This document shows positions 1-10,212 of a stretch of 64,000 bases of DNA, in pieces. A model generated the notes under the pieces. The model worked only from the letters and a program-made list of their open reading frames with translations, was not told the origin of the DNA and did not search any database. Origin of the DNA: Astropecten irregularis (taxonomy: Eukaryota > Echinodermata > Asteroidea > Paxillosida > Astropectinidae); assembly GCA_963971285.1 (NCBI GenBank), contig OZ020259.1, forward strand, positions 5,952,001 to 6,016,000. The letters are read 5' to 3'. The first letter of the stretch is position 1, and each line of letters starts with the position of its first letter. A program made the translations under genes and the position numbers.

Positions 1-202
1 TAGCACAAAAATGTCTCGCCCAATAAAAACAAACCACCATTGAAATTTCCATTTGATATTCATGGTCAGCGAACAACAGCCAAAGAACAATCACAAGTGA
101 TACACAACACATGGAAATTTGGTTGTTAACCCTGTTTTTATTAAGACAGAAATGTCATGCTTAGCAAATTTTTGTGCTTAACAGTTTTATGAAATTGGCC
201 CC
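1..202 (-). mobile_element. Family A foldback MITE, cut by window edge
   Basis: This copy is reverse to the one at 315-560 and ends in GAAATTGGCCCC followed by TG. It lacks its other terminus because the window begins inside it. Family A is about 245 bp with ~36-bp inverted ends and no coding capacity. Neighbouring copies are flanked by CWG triplets, which fits a PIF/Harbinger-type non-autonomous element (inference). Confidence 0.8.
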
Positions 203-758
203 TGTTGGTCATTGCCTTAGTGCTCTTGGCCATTGCCTATAATACATACATGTACTGTACACCTGTACATGTAGAGTATGTACCCCTGTTCATTGTCTTG
301 TGCCCCACTGCCCAGGGGTCAATTTCATAGAGCTGCTTAGCACAAAAATTCGCTAAGCATGACATTTCTGTCTTAATAATAAAAACAGGATTAAGAAACA
401 AATGTCTATATGTTGTGTATCACTTGCAATTGGTATTTGGCTGTTGTTCGCTGACCACGAATATCAAAATCAAATTTTCAATGGTGGTTTGTGTTATTGG
501 ACAAGCCATTTTTGTGCTAAGAATTTTTTTTGTGCTAAGCAGCTCTATGAAATTGGCCCCTGGCTATTGCCATGGTGCCCATTATCACTTACTATGTAGT
601 GTGCTTCTGTTGCTATCTTATCTTGGCGCACGTGGTTATTGCTCTTGTCATTGCCTGTTGCTCCAGGTCATTGACCCGGGTGTCCTTGGTCAGAGTCTTG
701 GCTGCTCTGACTGGTCAATTGCTTTGCTGTCCCAAGTCACTGCCTTGATGACCCCTAC
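203..758 (-). repeat. Decayed 21-bp minisatellite, split by a family A element
   Basis: Phrases such as GGTCATTGCCTTAGTG, GGCCATTGCC, TTCATTGTCTTGTGCCCC and CAGGTCATTGACCCGGGTGTC recur at 205-240, 288-310 and 565-755. They are the reverse complement of the 21-bp unit of the array at 22959-23706, but heavily mutated. The family A element at 315-560 interrupts the array. The two open frames here (402-599, 415-768) run across repeat DNA and are not genes. Confidence 0.6.
315..560 (+). mobile_element. Family A foldback MITE, full length
   Basis: The element starts GGGGTCAATTTCATAGAGCT and ends with the complement, AGCTCTATGAAATTGGCCCC. The inverted ends run about 36 bp, through GCTTAGCACAAAAATT. 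It is flanked by CAG on the left and CTG on the right. It lies inside a decayed minisatellite, so it arrived after that array existed. Confidence 0.85.
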
Positions 759-1152
759 TCATTCATAACCTTGATCCCCAGAGCTTGAAATTTAGGGGGA
801 CAAATAAAGCCAAATAGAGCCAAACAGAGTCAAACAGAGGGGCAATTCCACGGTTAGTTTCGTTACACTTTTAGCAGCTTAGCACAGTTCTGAGGGCTCT
901 AGTATGAAGATGAAAGCCTATCAAATCTCCATTTTTGTACCATTGATACATCTTGTCTGGACCTATTACAAAAAATATTAGCAAACATTTACACTCATTT
1001 TTTCACTTGTTAATCATTCATAACATGATGAAGTAACTTGTACTAGTATTAATGAAATGCTGCCTTGCCAATGTCAACCTTATAATAAAAACAGAGTTCA
1101 AGCCAATACACACAGTGTATTATCTATCTAAATTTACCTACAGTAAATTTAT
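759..1152. other. No gene seen; short CAAAYAGAG repeat
   Basis: Apart from a roughly 10-bp repeat of the form CAAAYAGAGC at about 800-843, I see no recognisable feature. Confidence 0.4.
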
Positions 1153-1412
1153 CTAAGGGAGACACTTAAGTGTCTAAAAGTGAAGAGACATCAAGTTGGG
1201 ACACACCTGCAAACTGTCTCCCTATTATACCAGCTACCTTTTAAAGACATATTTTTACTGTCCAGTATGTACATGTATTTTAATAGAAGACAGAGAATAT
1301 GTGCTTCATATGAACATAATTATGTCAATTTCAAGTTCATTGGTTTGGAGGATGTGTAGAAATAGGTACACAAGTAAAGTTTGTGTACAACCCTATGGGA
1401 AAGTCTCCCTAA
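1153..1412 (+). mobile_element. Family U foldback element
   Basis: The ends are inverted: CTAAGGGAGACACTT on the left and AAGTCTCCCTAA on the right. A second, reverse-oriented copy lies at 38094-38273 and shares interior phrases such as CATTGGTTTGGAGGATGT and GTACAACCCTATGGGAA. No coding capacity. Confidence 0.6.
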
Positions 1413-1429
1413 TTACCCATTCCTATTCT

Positions 1430-1700
1430 TATTATTTATTAGTTTTTATTATTTCTGGTAATAAAACCGAGGATTCCTCAAAAGCGCCTTAGGCATGATG
1501 AAACCTATTATGGAAAGATGATGAGAAGAAGATGTCAGTTTTAGAGGTGGGAGGAAAACCCCAGAGTAATATTCTGGATAAAACCCACAGAATCAGGTAG
1601 GGACTGAAAACCCAATCCACTTGTGGACCGAGACGGACTTGAACCCGGTCAGCCAGAGGTGAAAGGTGAGGAAAGAACCGCCACACCAACCTGACTCCCC
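1430..1700 (-). repeat. tRNA-related SINE-like repeat (GGAGGAAAACCC type)
   Basis: It contains GGGAGGAAAACCCC, ATAAAACCCACAGAATC and GGACTTGAACCCGGTC. The last is the reverse complement of a pol III B-box-like GGTTCAAGTCC sequence. The end CCAACCTGACTCCCC corresponds to the tRNA-like 5' end. A second copy is at 22180-22449. This resembles a SINE type common in marine invertebrates (inference). Confidence 0.6.
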
Positions 1701-2380
1701 AGTAGGCTATAGGCTACTGTATATCCAGTAAACATGCTCATATCCGGTGAAATGCAATATTTATAGCACTGTGAATTACCGTCATCCATATTTGATCAGG
1801 TCTATTGTGTTTTTTCCCACGGTGATGCACAGGAGCTTTACACTTTTGTCCGTGGGAGCGAAAGAAGGGCTGTCCCTTTGTTATTCAAATGAGGTTCAGT
1901 CAATATTTCTAACTGTCCGTCTAGTTGCATCAATTGTACATGTATATTTATGAATGAGTGGTGACGTACCTGTACCTGTACCTGTGTACATGTGTCATCG
2001 TATGTACAGTGATATGTATGTTGGTCTTTGTATAAAGTGTGAGATTTGCATTTACCGGTATGTAAAACACTCATAAATATACTGTACATTTGTACAACTG
2101 TACATTTGTACACATGAATTATGAACACGTGTACACCATAATGTTGATTCCTCATTGAAGTGTACAATACCTTGATGACCAATTTACAATAATGTGTGAG
2201 AAGACACATTATGCATAAACTGTAAATAATTACAAAATTTGTACTCATACTGTAAATGTACATTTTGTATAGGCCTATGTAACTACAAATACAATGTATT
2301 CCAATATAATGTGTATGTAATGGTGGGTAGCCGTGTCAATCAGATAAAAGTAGAAAAATCCAAGTAGCACTTTATTGACT
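1701..2380. other. No gene seen; GTACAT-rich
   Basis: AT-rich DNA dense in TGTACA and ACATGTA words (1930-2270). The open frame on the minus strand at 1838-2263 is Met/Tyr/Cys/His-rich from these words and carries no recognisable domain. Confidence 0.4.
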
Positions 2381-2460
2381 AACTGGAGTTTAAAATGTGC
2401 ATTGGAAGCTTTCGTAGCAACAATCATGTTCTTCATCAGATGCATGTACATGTATTTCAA
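2381..2460 (-). repeat. Retroelement-tail-like motif with hammerhead-like core
   Basis: On the minus strand CTGATGA (2433-2439) is followed by a stem-forming spacer (AACA...TGTT) and CGAAAGC (2408-2414). The CUGAUGA-stem-GAAA order is the hammerhead ribozyme core, which is known in Penelope-like retroelements. I cannot identify a proper cleavage site or stem III here, so this is a motif, not a called ribozyme. Confidence 0.35.
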
Positions 2461-2574
2461 GGGCCTGTTTGATTAATTAATGCAAAGGATCCCTGATTTT
2501 GGGATCCACGTCCTATGCAGGGTACGCTAAAACGGGATCCGGATCTGCAGGATTCGCCTTAAACAAACAGGCCC
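2461..2574. mobile_element. Short MITE, GGGCCTGTTTG ends
   Basis: About 114 bp with inverted ends GGGCCTGTTTGATTAA and TTAAACAAACAGGCCC. The interior has inverted GGATCC words. CAAG lies on both sides of the termini and may be a short target duplication, although the boundary is ambiguous. Confidence 0.6.
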
Positions 2575-2725
2575 CAAGAAAGATTTGAGGCTTTGCATGG
2601 TGACAATGTGCATGTGGATCAGTTTGCGGAAAGACCATGTTAGAATTGTTTGTACTTTCGCACAAGTTTCTTATTTTGTCACACTTCTCATAAGGTCTGA
2701 ATGTTTGGACTAGACTGCTGCAGCT
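2575..2725 (+). repeat. Family P fragment
   Basis: Starts AGAAAGATTTGAGGCTTTGC and continues TGTGGATCAGTTTGCGGAAA, matching the family P copies at 7867-7999 and 15914-16137. The end is degenerate near GGACTAGACTGCTGCAG. Confidence 0.55.
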
Positions 2726-3267
2726 GGCTAGTTATCATTGAGGATTTGCAGTACTTTACACAATACACATTTGATTTTCAATGAAAAAATTGCCACACTT
2801 AAGTGTACATGTACATGTATGTCAGTCTGATGTGTTGTACTTTTAAATGACTCATGTTGAAAATGTGTCTGCCACTCCCTTCTTTGTACATTCATATGGG
2901 TGTGTCATGGGCGTGACAAATAGTTGCTGGAATTGTTCAAATCCAGTATTACATTACACTGACGAAGCTTATCAAAGTTCTGTGGCCCAGAGCTTTGTGA
3001 ACACCTCAAGATTTTGCCGACCCGTTACAAACCTTGCGCTCAGTATTACACAGCCTGTCCTGGTGACTGTGCACAATAACCCTCCGCAGGAATCAATTTC
3101 CCAGTCGTCGTTTCAAGCTCACACCTAAAGCTTACAAAGTACCGTAATTACGCCCATCTTCGGCACAGGTGTCGTTCGATTGATACTAATAATGGTTCAC
3201 GAGATGTTATCTCAGCATTCAAATCCAGGGAGAGGGTTGGAAATGGCTCGAGTAGTTTACAGAACTC
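2726..3267. other. No gene seen
   Basis: Probably unique sequence. A 93-codon open frame at 2847-3128 has no recognisable domain and no visible splice or repeat context. I do not call it. Confidence 0.35.
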
Positions 3268-3986
3268 TTAAAGGCATAATACGGGATTGGTAAAGGTGAC
3301 AGAACAGCTGCAGACTGTTTATGATATGATTTGTCATGGAATAAAAACAAACCTGTGAAATTAATTTTCAGCTCATGTCATCATCAGAAACTGTTGAAAA
3401 CAGTAAAAAAAAAAATTATACCGCTCACTGTGGTATTTTCAAATCTATTCACAGGAGATCAAAAAGTTCTGTTTTGGGTTGTTATTTTTTTTTTCCGAAA
3501 CAAATTTCTGGATAAATACAGCATTTCAGCTGGAAATATTTTATATGGTACTGTATATACTAGCAAGACCAGTTACTCTCCTGAGGACGAACAGAGCACA
3601 CTGTTCGGAATGTCGAGATAATACGGTTCTTCTCAGAACCACACACTCTCACAGAAGAGATTACATGGTGTCACCGCCAACCTACCTTCCTTTTAGTACT
3701 TCCACCATGCATAGCTTCAAGTCTTACTTAATACTGGCACCATATCTTGAAAGTTATACGTAAATGTGAGGGATGTGAGACTTCAGAGTAAAATCTGAAT
3801 TCCGATTTTAACTCAGAATTTCAGCTTTTTTGTACACACCTGCTCTGTACAAAAGTATAGGAACCTTTAAATTTCAGCCTTTTCCATGGTGTTTTCAGAT
3901 TTTGTTTGTGTGGCCACTCACATTCCTGAAATATCTGTGAACTTTTCTGCTTAGGTATGTTACCAATCCTGTACTGTACCTTTAAA
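3268..3986 (-). mobile_element. Family F element, interrupted by family G
   Basis: Starts TTAAAGGCATAATACGG and continues through the F-specific phrase ACAGAACAGCTGCAGACTGT. The shared module follows (TTTCTGGATAAATACAGCAT, AAGTTATACGTAAAT) and the element ends CTGTACCTTTAAA. A family G element (3769-3927) splits the shared module. Removing it rejoins the expected GTTATACGTAAAT...CTGTGAAC order. Confidence 0.7.
3769..3927. mobile_element. Family G short element, nested in family F
   Basis: About 159 bp with inverted ends AGGGATGTGAG and CTCACATTCCT. The interior shares CTGTACAAAAGTATAGGA and TTTCAG-rich text with copies at 14014-14173 and 33318-33440. It interrupts the shared module of an F element, so it is younger than that F copy. 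Confidence 0.7.
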
Positions 3987-5160
3987 AATAAAAAAATAAA
4001 CCCCTGTCGGCAAGTACGTGTAACAAGTTTAAGGGAGACTCGTGTTTGAATGTGGAGAAAAGTTATTGAGTGAAATCCTACCGGTTGGTAATATTGGATG
4101 AAGAAGAAGAAAAAAGAAGAAGAAATCTTCGAGAAAAAAATAAATAAAGGAAAATGAGCAGACAGGTGAAATGTGGACTGCCCTCCAGCCGCGAAGCTTC
4201 GACGACGTCATTGCGATCCGAGACTTCAGACTGATGTAAGTTGTAATCAAGAGCCAGCGTGCTTGTGGTCGGGTTTCAAGCCGGATTCTGCTCTCCTGAA
4301 AAAAAAAAAAAAACGACGTTAGCCAACCCTAAAAAAAAATCCATCCCCTAGTTTTGCTAGAGGGCTTAGATTCCGAGTCACATGACACTTGTCCCTAAAC
4401 GCAGCGGAGCAACATTTGTTGAAGGGGGTAGGGGGGAGGCAGGAGTAGGGGGAGGGAGAGGTATACCTTGCAGGAGCTCGGAGACGGGGCTAAAGAGAAG
4501 GATGCCTTCTCCCTAGAATGAGATTGGGAATGAAATAAAAGCACCCACCAGCCAAGCCGCAATAATCTCTTTCTTTACTGCAAACAAATCTAGCCTTTAA
4601 TAAATTCCGAACCTTTAAATTCCTGTTAATCGGAGAGCAGCTGGATTCCCCCCGCCTTGTTTGTCCCACTTGGTTCTTCTTTCTTTTTAAAAAAAGCTGT
4701 TTACGGGCTTTTGTCGTTGGAAGCCAGGTGCTTAGGCTATTCTGGAGGAGAAGGGTAGTGCATTGGTTCGCCAGACTGCCTACAGTATTTCTTCCTCCAT
4801 CGGTGAAAAATTGAGCACCAGACCTCGTCATGATATGACGTGGGCTGCTGATATTGCCTGGGCACCTACACATATCTAGACGTTAAAGTCAGAGTACACG
4901 ACTACACGTTGAAAAGACCTGAAAATTTCAATGTACTTATTGGATGGCATTTGTTGCACCACGTACCGTCTTTGTGGTTTTCTGAAGAAATCTTCCAGAA
5001 TGCTGTCCAAATCCTTGACTGAAAAAGCGTCGAACTACGCTCCCGGGGCCATAGTTTTGCAGAATTCCCTTCAGTTTCCTTACTTGCACCGTAGTCATAG
5101 TTTCTTGAACCCACCTATAGATACATGTAAATGTACAAATTACAAGTCAAACAAATAACC
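3987..5160. other. Unique island, no gene called
   Basis: I find none of the repeat families here. Composition is mixed, with a GGGGGAGG-rich patch at 4420-4460. Several short open frames occur on both strands (for example 4490-4873 minus), but none has a domain I recognise. It is a candidate for conserved non-coding DNA, testable only by comparison with related genomes. Confidence 0.4.
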
Positions 5161-6072
5161 TTGATCGCTCCAAAAAATAAACAGTTTTGAACGCATCCCT
5201 GATGTGATTTTGAAGAAGGCCTTTGCTCACGACTCATTGCATCATGACGGACGTGCATCAGCATTTGGCAATAAATTTCTAGATCCGCTTTAATATTGAC
5301 GTCATCTGATTCATGACGAGTGAAAAAAAAAAACCTCTTTAATTTCTCAAACCCCCTTTGGCAAAGAAAAAAAGGAGAAAAAAAATAATCCTATTTTGGA
5401 AATGAAGCTTTAAACCGCCGGGCACGCAAACTTAACCTGATGGCAAGAGACGTTAATAATCGTCAAATTACCGAGTCTGTGAAAATGAGAAGTCCTGTTT
5501 AGGGGCAATTGCTCCTGTGGCAAGTGTAATTGAGTGAGGTGTAATTGTTGTGGTGCTGTTCAGGAGGGTTTATTATGATTATATTTTTTATTATTATTAT
5601 GCTTTTTTTTTCTCGTATTTGTCCCATAGCCTTGATCCAGGGCAATATCATATAATACAGGGTACGTGTACAATGTAGCTTGCACCCCTGGCAAGTTTTA
5701 GCGTGATTCGCTCGACTCGGAGCTAGTGAAGAAAAAAAAAATTCTTGTCTTCTTTTCGTCCACTCAATTGGCTTCCTGACCGCGAGGGATTTGGTTGGAG
5801 GCTGAGATGGTCTAGTCCGGCTCGCTGTGCCGGTAACCTGGTTTTTTTTATTGAATTAGCACATCCTTGTATGGGCGCTTGTCGCCGTCGCGTCAAGTCC
5901 TGCCTGAAATGTCACGGCCAGTAGAATGCTAAACACCTTGAGAAAGCCTGTAAAATTATTGAGACTTGAGCATGTACCTAGACCTGTACATGATTAGAAT
6001 AGATGTAGTGGAGGAGACTGGCAATTTGATTTGTAGCATTCTGTGCTGTTGTACATGTACATTATCTAGTGA
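5161..6072. other. Unique island with TAAT-rich stretch
   Basis: No gene seen. 5400-5600 carries several homeodomain-type TAAT/ATTA cores (GTTAATAATCG, GTGTAATTGAGTGAGGTG, GTGTAATTGTTG), and a TGACGTCA site lies at 5298-5305. These are consistent with a regulatory element but not evidence of one. Confidence 0.35.
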
Positions 6073-6450
6073 AAGAGGTGTGGTCTTTGGGGTGTGGTCT
6101 TTGGAGGTTTGGTCAGTGAGGATGTGTGGTCCTTAGGGGTGGTGTGGTCCATAAAGGTGTGTGTTCCTTGGAGTTGTGGTCAGTGAGGGTGTGGTCCTTG
6201 GGAGGTGTGGCCCTTGGAGGTGTGGCACTTGGAGGTGTGGTCAGTGAGGGTGTGGTCCTTGGAGGTTTGGGACTTGGAGGTGTGGTCAGTGACAGAGGTC
6301 CTTGGAGGGGTGACCCTTGGGGTGTGGTCCTCAGGGGTGTGGTCAGAGGGGATGTGGTTCTCTGGGTGTGGTCTTGGGACATAGTCATCAGCCAATTGTG
6401 TACTTCTATGGATGTGGCCCTGGGTGTGACCCCTGAGGTGTATGGTCCTT
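6073..6450 (+). repeat. GTGTGGTC minisatellite
   Basis: Irregular tandem repeats of GGTGTGGTCCTTGGA and GGTGTGGTCAGTGAG, with unit lengths about 15-18 bp. The repeat keeps long frames open on both strands (Val/Gly-rich plus, Thr/Pro/His-rich minus), which is a by-product of the repeat unit and not coding evidence. Confidence 0.8.
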
Positions 6451-7170
6451 AGATGTGGCCTTAAAATGCAGACTTTGTTTTTTTACTTGGGTCCATGGGT
6501 GTGGTTATCACCATGCTCTCTTCTGTGACCATCACTTTGTTTTAAATACTGTACTAAAAACAGTCCTGAAAAATGAAGTCCAAAGTCAAATTAGCACACC
6601 TGTCAAAGGAGTTTATGATGGGCCGAAGATGCATCTTAAGTTGACAACATTTCAGTGAAATTGACTGACTACCGGTATTTTCTTATAAATTTGGATTTGT
6701 AATGCAATTTGTGATGGAATATGGGCTGTCAAGCGATGGATTTGAAGCTTTCCTGACGAAGCCTCCTCCCTGATCCATCACACATGGGAGATTAGACGTT
6801 GCCGCACAGCCACCGAGTGGAGGGTACGTTTACCTGGAATACTGACATTCAATATACCCTCTCACACGTTCACAAGATCCTATGTGACGTAAATGCACCA
6901 ATATCGCTGCGGATATTGGCCGCATATTAGATTATGGATCGCATTATATGTCTCTATCAATCCAAGACTGATCAATGTTGTATTGTGTGTGTGTTAGTGG
7001 CCATGAGAAATCCTTGACAATAATGTAGTTGCGTGCATTCATGAGGTGACATGTGTAGCGCACTCGAAAGGTATGATATACAGTAATGAAGACACTGATT
7101 GGACTGAGTATCCGGGTAATGTGATATAGTATGCAGCAGGTAAACAGTCATAGCCACCATGATAAACCAG
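6451..7170. other. No gene seen
   Basis: Probably single-copy sequence; I recognise no repeat family, RNA or coding signal. Confidence 0.35.
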
Positions 7171-7416
7171 AGGCCAATTTCATAAAACTGTTAAGGACAA
7201 AAATTTGCTTAGCACAAAAAAGTCTTGCCCAATAAAACAAACCACCATTGAAAATTCCATTTGATATTCATGGTCAGCGAACAACAGCCAAAGAACAATA
7301 ACAAGTGATAGGCCTACACAACACGTGGGAATTTGGTTGTTAACCCTGTTTTTATTAAGACAGAAATGTCATGCTTAGCAAATTTTCGTGCTAAGCAGCT
7401 CTATGAAATTGGCCCC
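7171..7416 (-). mobile_element. Family A foldback MITE
   Basis: Starts AGGCCAATTTCATAAAACTG preceded by CC, and ends AGCTCTATGAAATTGGCCCC followed by TGG. Interior phrases (CCAATAAAACAAACCACCAT, GACAGAAATGTCATGCTTAG) match the copy at 1-202 in the same orientation. Confidence 0.85.
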
Positions 7417-7467
7417 TGGAGCTGTTTAAGCACAACATTTGCTTTATAAACATGAAAAGTCTTCGAT
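7417..7467. repeat. Family A-like end fragment
   Basis: GAGCTGTTTAAGCACAACAT and GCTTTATAAACATG resemble the terminal part of the A variant seen at 57159-57402. It abuts a full family A copy. Confidence 0.4.
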
Positions 7468-7738
7468 GGGCCCAATTTCATGCAATCTGTTATGACCTAA
7501 TCTTGTGCTTACAGGCACAGTCTGCTACGCTTGAAGTCACAGAATCCATAAGCAAGACTTTTGGCTTAGCGAAGAATTTTTAGAGTAACCATGATTATTG
7601 GGCCCAGGGAACACTGGAAAGAAAACTCTTATGTGAAATGCGCTAACCATAAGCAAAAAAGTCTGCTGCACATTACATGTATCGTACTATTAAAGCAAAG
7701 AATTTTTGCTTACAGTAACGGATTCCATGAAATTGGGT
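7468..7738 (+). mobile_element. Family B foldback element
   Basis: Starts GGGCCCAATTTCATGCAATC and ends GGATTCCATGAAATTGGGTC. The interior has the family phrases TTGTGCTTACAGGCAC, ATCCATAAGCAAGACTTT and CGCTAACCATAAGCAAAAAA. No coding capacity. Confidence 0.75.
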
Positions 7739-7866
7739 CTTGATCGAACCATAGAGCTAGGAAGAGATTGCCAACCATGTGATATTTACTGCTTTTGACT
7801 TGTATTCGGCCATTGTTTGCTGAGCGTAACATTCACAAGAAGTTTTGGCTGGCATACTGATTTTAT

Positions 7867-7999
7867 GTGGATCGGTTTGCGGAAACACCATGTAATAATC
7901 GTTCGTACTTTTGCGCTTCTATATCGTTCGCTCTTCTCGCAATTAGGTCTCAACGTTTCGACTAGTCTGCTCTAGTCCTCATCAGGAGACGATACTGAT
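7867..7999 (-). repeat. Family P fragment with hammerhead-like core
   Basis: Begins TATGTGGATCGGTTTGCGGA. On the minus strand CTGATGA (7979-7985) precedes a perfect ACTAG/CTAGT stem (7972-7976 with 7961-7965) and then GAAA (7956-7959). One extra base between CTGATGA and the stem departs from the canonical core. Confidence 0.5.
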
Positions 8000-8028
8000 T
8001 TTATTTATCAAGGTTTTTGCTGCTTAAG

Positions 8029-8068
8029 CAAAGTTTGGTGCTTAAGCAGCTCTATGAAATTAGCCCCT
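8029..8068. repeat. Family A end fragment
   Basis: GCTTAAGCAGCTCTATGAAA followed by TTAGCCCCTGG is the right terminus of the A variant, with no partner end nearby. Confidence 0.45.
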
Positions 8069-8253
8069 GGTTTGGATAACCTTGTGAGAATGTTATCTTC
8101 ACGAATGGTTAGACAGTCGTGCTGTGCATGTTTTAATGTGCACTTAGTATGCATGTGTATGCACAAGCAGGTACTAAATTGGGCTTGAAGAATAAGATAC
8201 AGCTTGTACAGGTGTACATGTGTAGGTGCACCAAGGCCATGGCCTAAGGACCT

Positions 8254-8560
8254 GGCCCAATGTCATGGAATCAGTTACAGCCTATTTTTTGTGTTTAGTA
8301 CGGCTACAAGTGAAATCTATTTCATGGAATCCGTAAGCAAGACTTTCGGTGCCTAATTGTTGGCTAACCTTGATTATTTTTTTCTTCTGCTAACACACCA
8401 GTTGTCATACATGTGCATTCTGCAGAAAGTTCCTGCTTAGTGTAGCAAGAAAGAAAACTCCCATGAAATACGCTAACCATAAGCAAAAAAATGTATTGCT
8501 AAATTGTAATAAGCAAAGAATTTTTGCTTAAATGGTAACGGATTCTATAAAATTGGGCCC
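8254..8560 (+). mobile_element. Family B foldback element
   Basis: Starts GGCCCAATGTCATGGAATCA and ends GATTCTATAAAATTGGGCCC. Interior phrases match the other B copies (CGTAAGCAAGACTTTCG, CATGTGCATTCTGCAGAAAG, CGCTAACCATAAGCAAAAAA). Confidence 0.75.
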
Positions 8561-8934
8561 TATTCTTTACCACTCTGATCACCTAAAAGACAACAGGAAA
8601 TGATTTATCGAAACGCTACCTGAAATGATGTACACATATCTACACTGTACATAATATCAGTGTACATACATATATATGCTGGTACATGTGTGTACACTGT
8701 ATACTACATGTATGCACAGTTTTTACTCACTATAGTAAGGTACAAACTATGTATAAACTTTGGAGTCCCGGACCCCATGCCGGAAGGGCATTACCGTACA
8801 TGTATGTTTCATCTACACAGGGTCCATTCTTAGGAAAATTTCATTTATCACCTCACACCTACCAGCAACCCAGCAACTATGACTCACCGTACATACAATG
8901 CATCTATACAACTTCCTCAAGTACTTGTAGTTCT
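8561..8934. other. No gene seen; GTACAT-rich
   Basis: Carries scattered ACATGTA/TGTACA words (8620-8810). The open frame at 8686-9009 runs into the next repeat and is not a gene. Confidence 0.4.
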
Positions 8935-9193
8935 GGGGGCTTTTCCAAACCTCGGCTCCGGATCCAGCCCTGGCTCCGGCTCCGGCACCATTTCTCGAAT
9001 CCAATCTAAAATAACCCGTATCAAAATACATAGAGGCTTTGGGCTGTGGTTCGGAAGTAGATTCTCTGGTTTGAAAAGGAAAAGATAGCTTCAGCTTGAA
9101 TGAAAAGCCACAACCTACATGTATATTTCCAGCTTATGGATGACAGAGACGAAGCCGGAGCCGGAGCCTTAGCCGAGCTTTGAGAAAGGCCCC
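8935..9193 (-). mobile_element. Family R foldback with GGCTCC-rich ends
   Basis: The left end GGGGGCTTTTCCAAACCTCG, then (GGCTCC)n, is mirrored by a right end of (GGAGCC)n and GAGCTTTGAGAAAGGCCCC. The interior (TCTGGTTTGAAAAGGAAAAG, TAGCTTCAGCTT) matches the copies at 17617-18200 and 45655-45912. The hexanucleotide tracts form part of the inverted ends. Confidence 0.7.
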
Positions 9194-9269
9194 TTGCCGT
9201 TCGCGTTGTAATGTACACTATATGAACATACACTGTACACAAATTGTACATGTACATGTACCTGTACAT

Positions 9270-9422
9270 GCACACAAAAGCTGCTAACTGTATCAAATTC
9301 AAAGTGAAGAGGTCTTTCAGCATTTTGTTTCTATCAATAGACTTCTCATACCTATTAATTACTGCCCTCAAGTCTAGCTCCAAGAGGTCTCTATTGGCTT
9401 TTTCCAAAAGAAGTATCCAATT
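9270..9422 (-). other. Coding-like stretch, unassigned
   Basis: The minus strand reads about 50 open codons rich in Leu, Glu, Asp, Arg and Lys (begins LEKANRDLLELDLRAVINRY), with helical, coiled-coil-like spacing. TAA and TGA stops lie directly upstream and the downstream part runs into GTACAT repeat. I see no convincing splice sites. It could be an exon remnant or chance, and I do not recognise a family. Confidence 0.2.
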
Positions 9423-10062
9423 TCATTAGGAACCAGCTTGTTTCCCATGGATGCCTTGGCATGTTAAGAGTTCAGCTATCGTGTGCTGTACATATGAAGG
9501 GCCACTGATTTTCCTTTTCAGAAAAGTGCAAATTCCATTTCCCAAATCCTTGGATTCCGTTTTAGGCTGAAAAAGTTTGGTTTCAGACTGAACAAATCTG
9601 TTCCGTGCAACAAAAAGTTGTTTAGTCCTAACAGTTTGTACAAAAAAATCATAAAATTTGTACATGTAAATCGCATACTGATTTATACTGACCCCTGTAC
9701 TGACTGTGTGGGCATGCACTGGAAAACAAGTGTCGTAACTTTTGTAAGGTGAAGACTAACTTGTCAGACTGTTTTGTCACAAATACAGTCACTTATTGCA
9801 AGACCAAACCATGATTCAGTTAGCCCAGGAAATGTATAGCAATCAGATCACATAATGATGTATTTTTTAGATTTAATTGGTGAATTTACTTATATTCTGT
9901 TACGAAAATGGAATTCCATTTCAAGAAGCAGATTCCGTGAATTCCGTCCGTTTTCCCTTTTTGCGGAAAAGGAAGAACTCAGTCCATTTCCTATCATTTT
10001 TGCTCGTTGCTAAGGTACATGTATATGTAGGGCGCCCCCGTGATACATGTGTACTTTATGGA
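9423..10062. other. No gene seen
   Basis: Contains related words AATTCCATTTC and GGATTCCG at about 9530-9565 and 9910-9950, perhaps remnants of a repeat I could not delimit. Confidence 0.35.
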
Positions 10063-10212
10063 AGTTTATGTAGAGCTGGACGCATGTTTAGAAGAATACC
10101 GTACCGGTGGTCGCTGGTTCAAATCCCGCTCCAGTCAATTTGTCTTGGTTCACTTTTCAATAGCTTAAAATCAATCAGTCAGTTTCCCTTGTGGTTATTC
10201 GATGTCTGATTT
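10063..10212 (+). repeat. Family S repeat with tRNA-like module
   Basis: A degenerate tRNA-like stretch ends in GGTCGCTGGTTCAAATCCCG, which is B-box-like. It is followed by CTCCAGTCAATTTGTCTTGG, TTCACTTTTCAATAGC and CAGTTTCCCTTGTGGTTATT. The same order is found in reverse at 12585-12741. Confidence 0.6.

Noticed and set aside
2847-3128. 93-codon frame rich in Ser, Thr and Val
   Set aside because: No domain, no repeat with conserved frame, and no splice context; length is compatible with chance in 64 kb.
4490-5158. Overlapping 70-127 codon frames on both strands
   Set aside because: No domain and no consistent strand signal; left as unique non-coding DNA.
6113-6452. Thr/Pro-rich and Val/Gly-rich frames
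   Set aside because: Low-complexity translation of the GTGTGGTC minisatellite.
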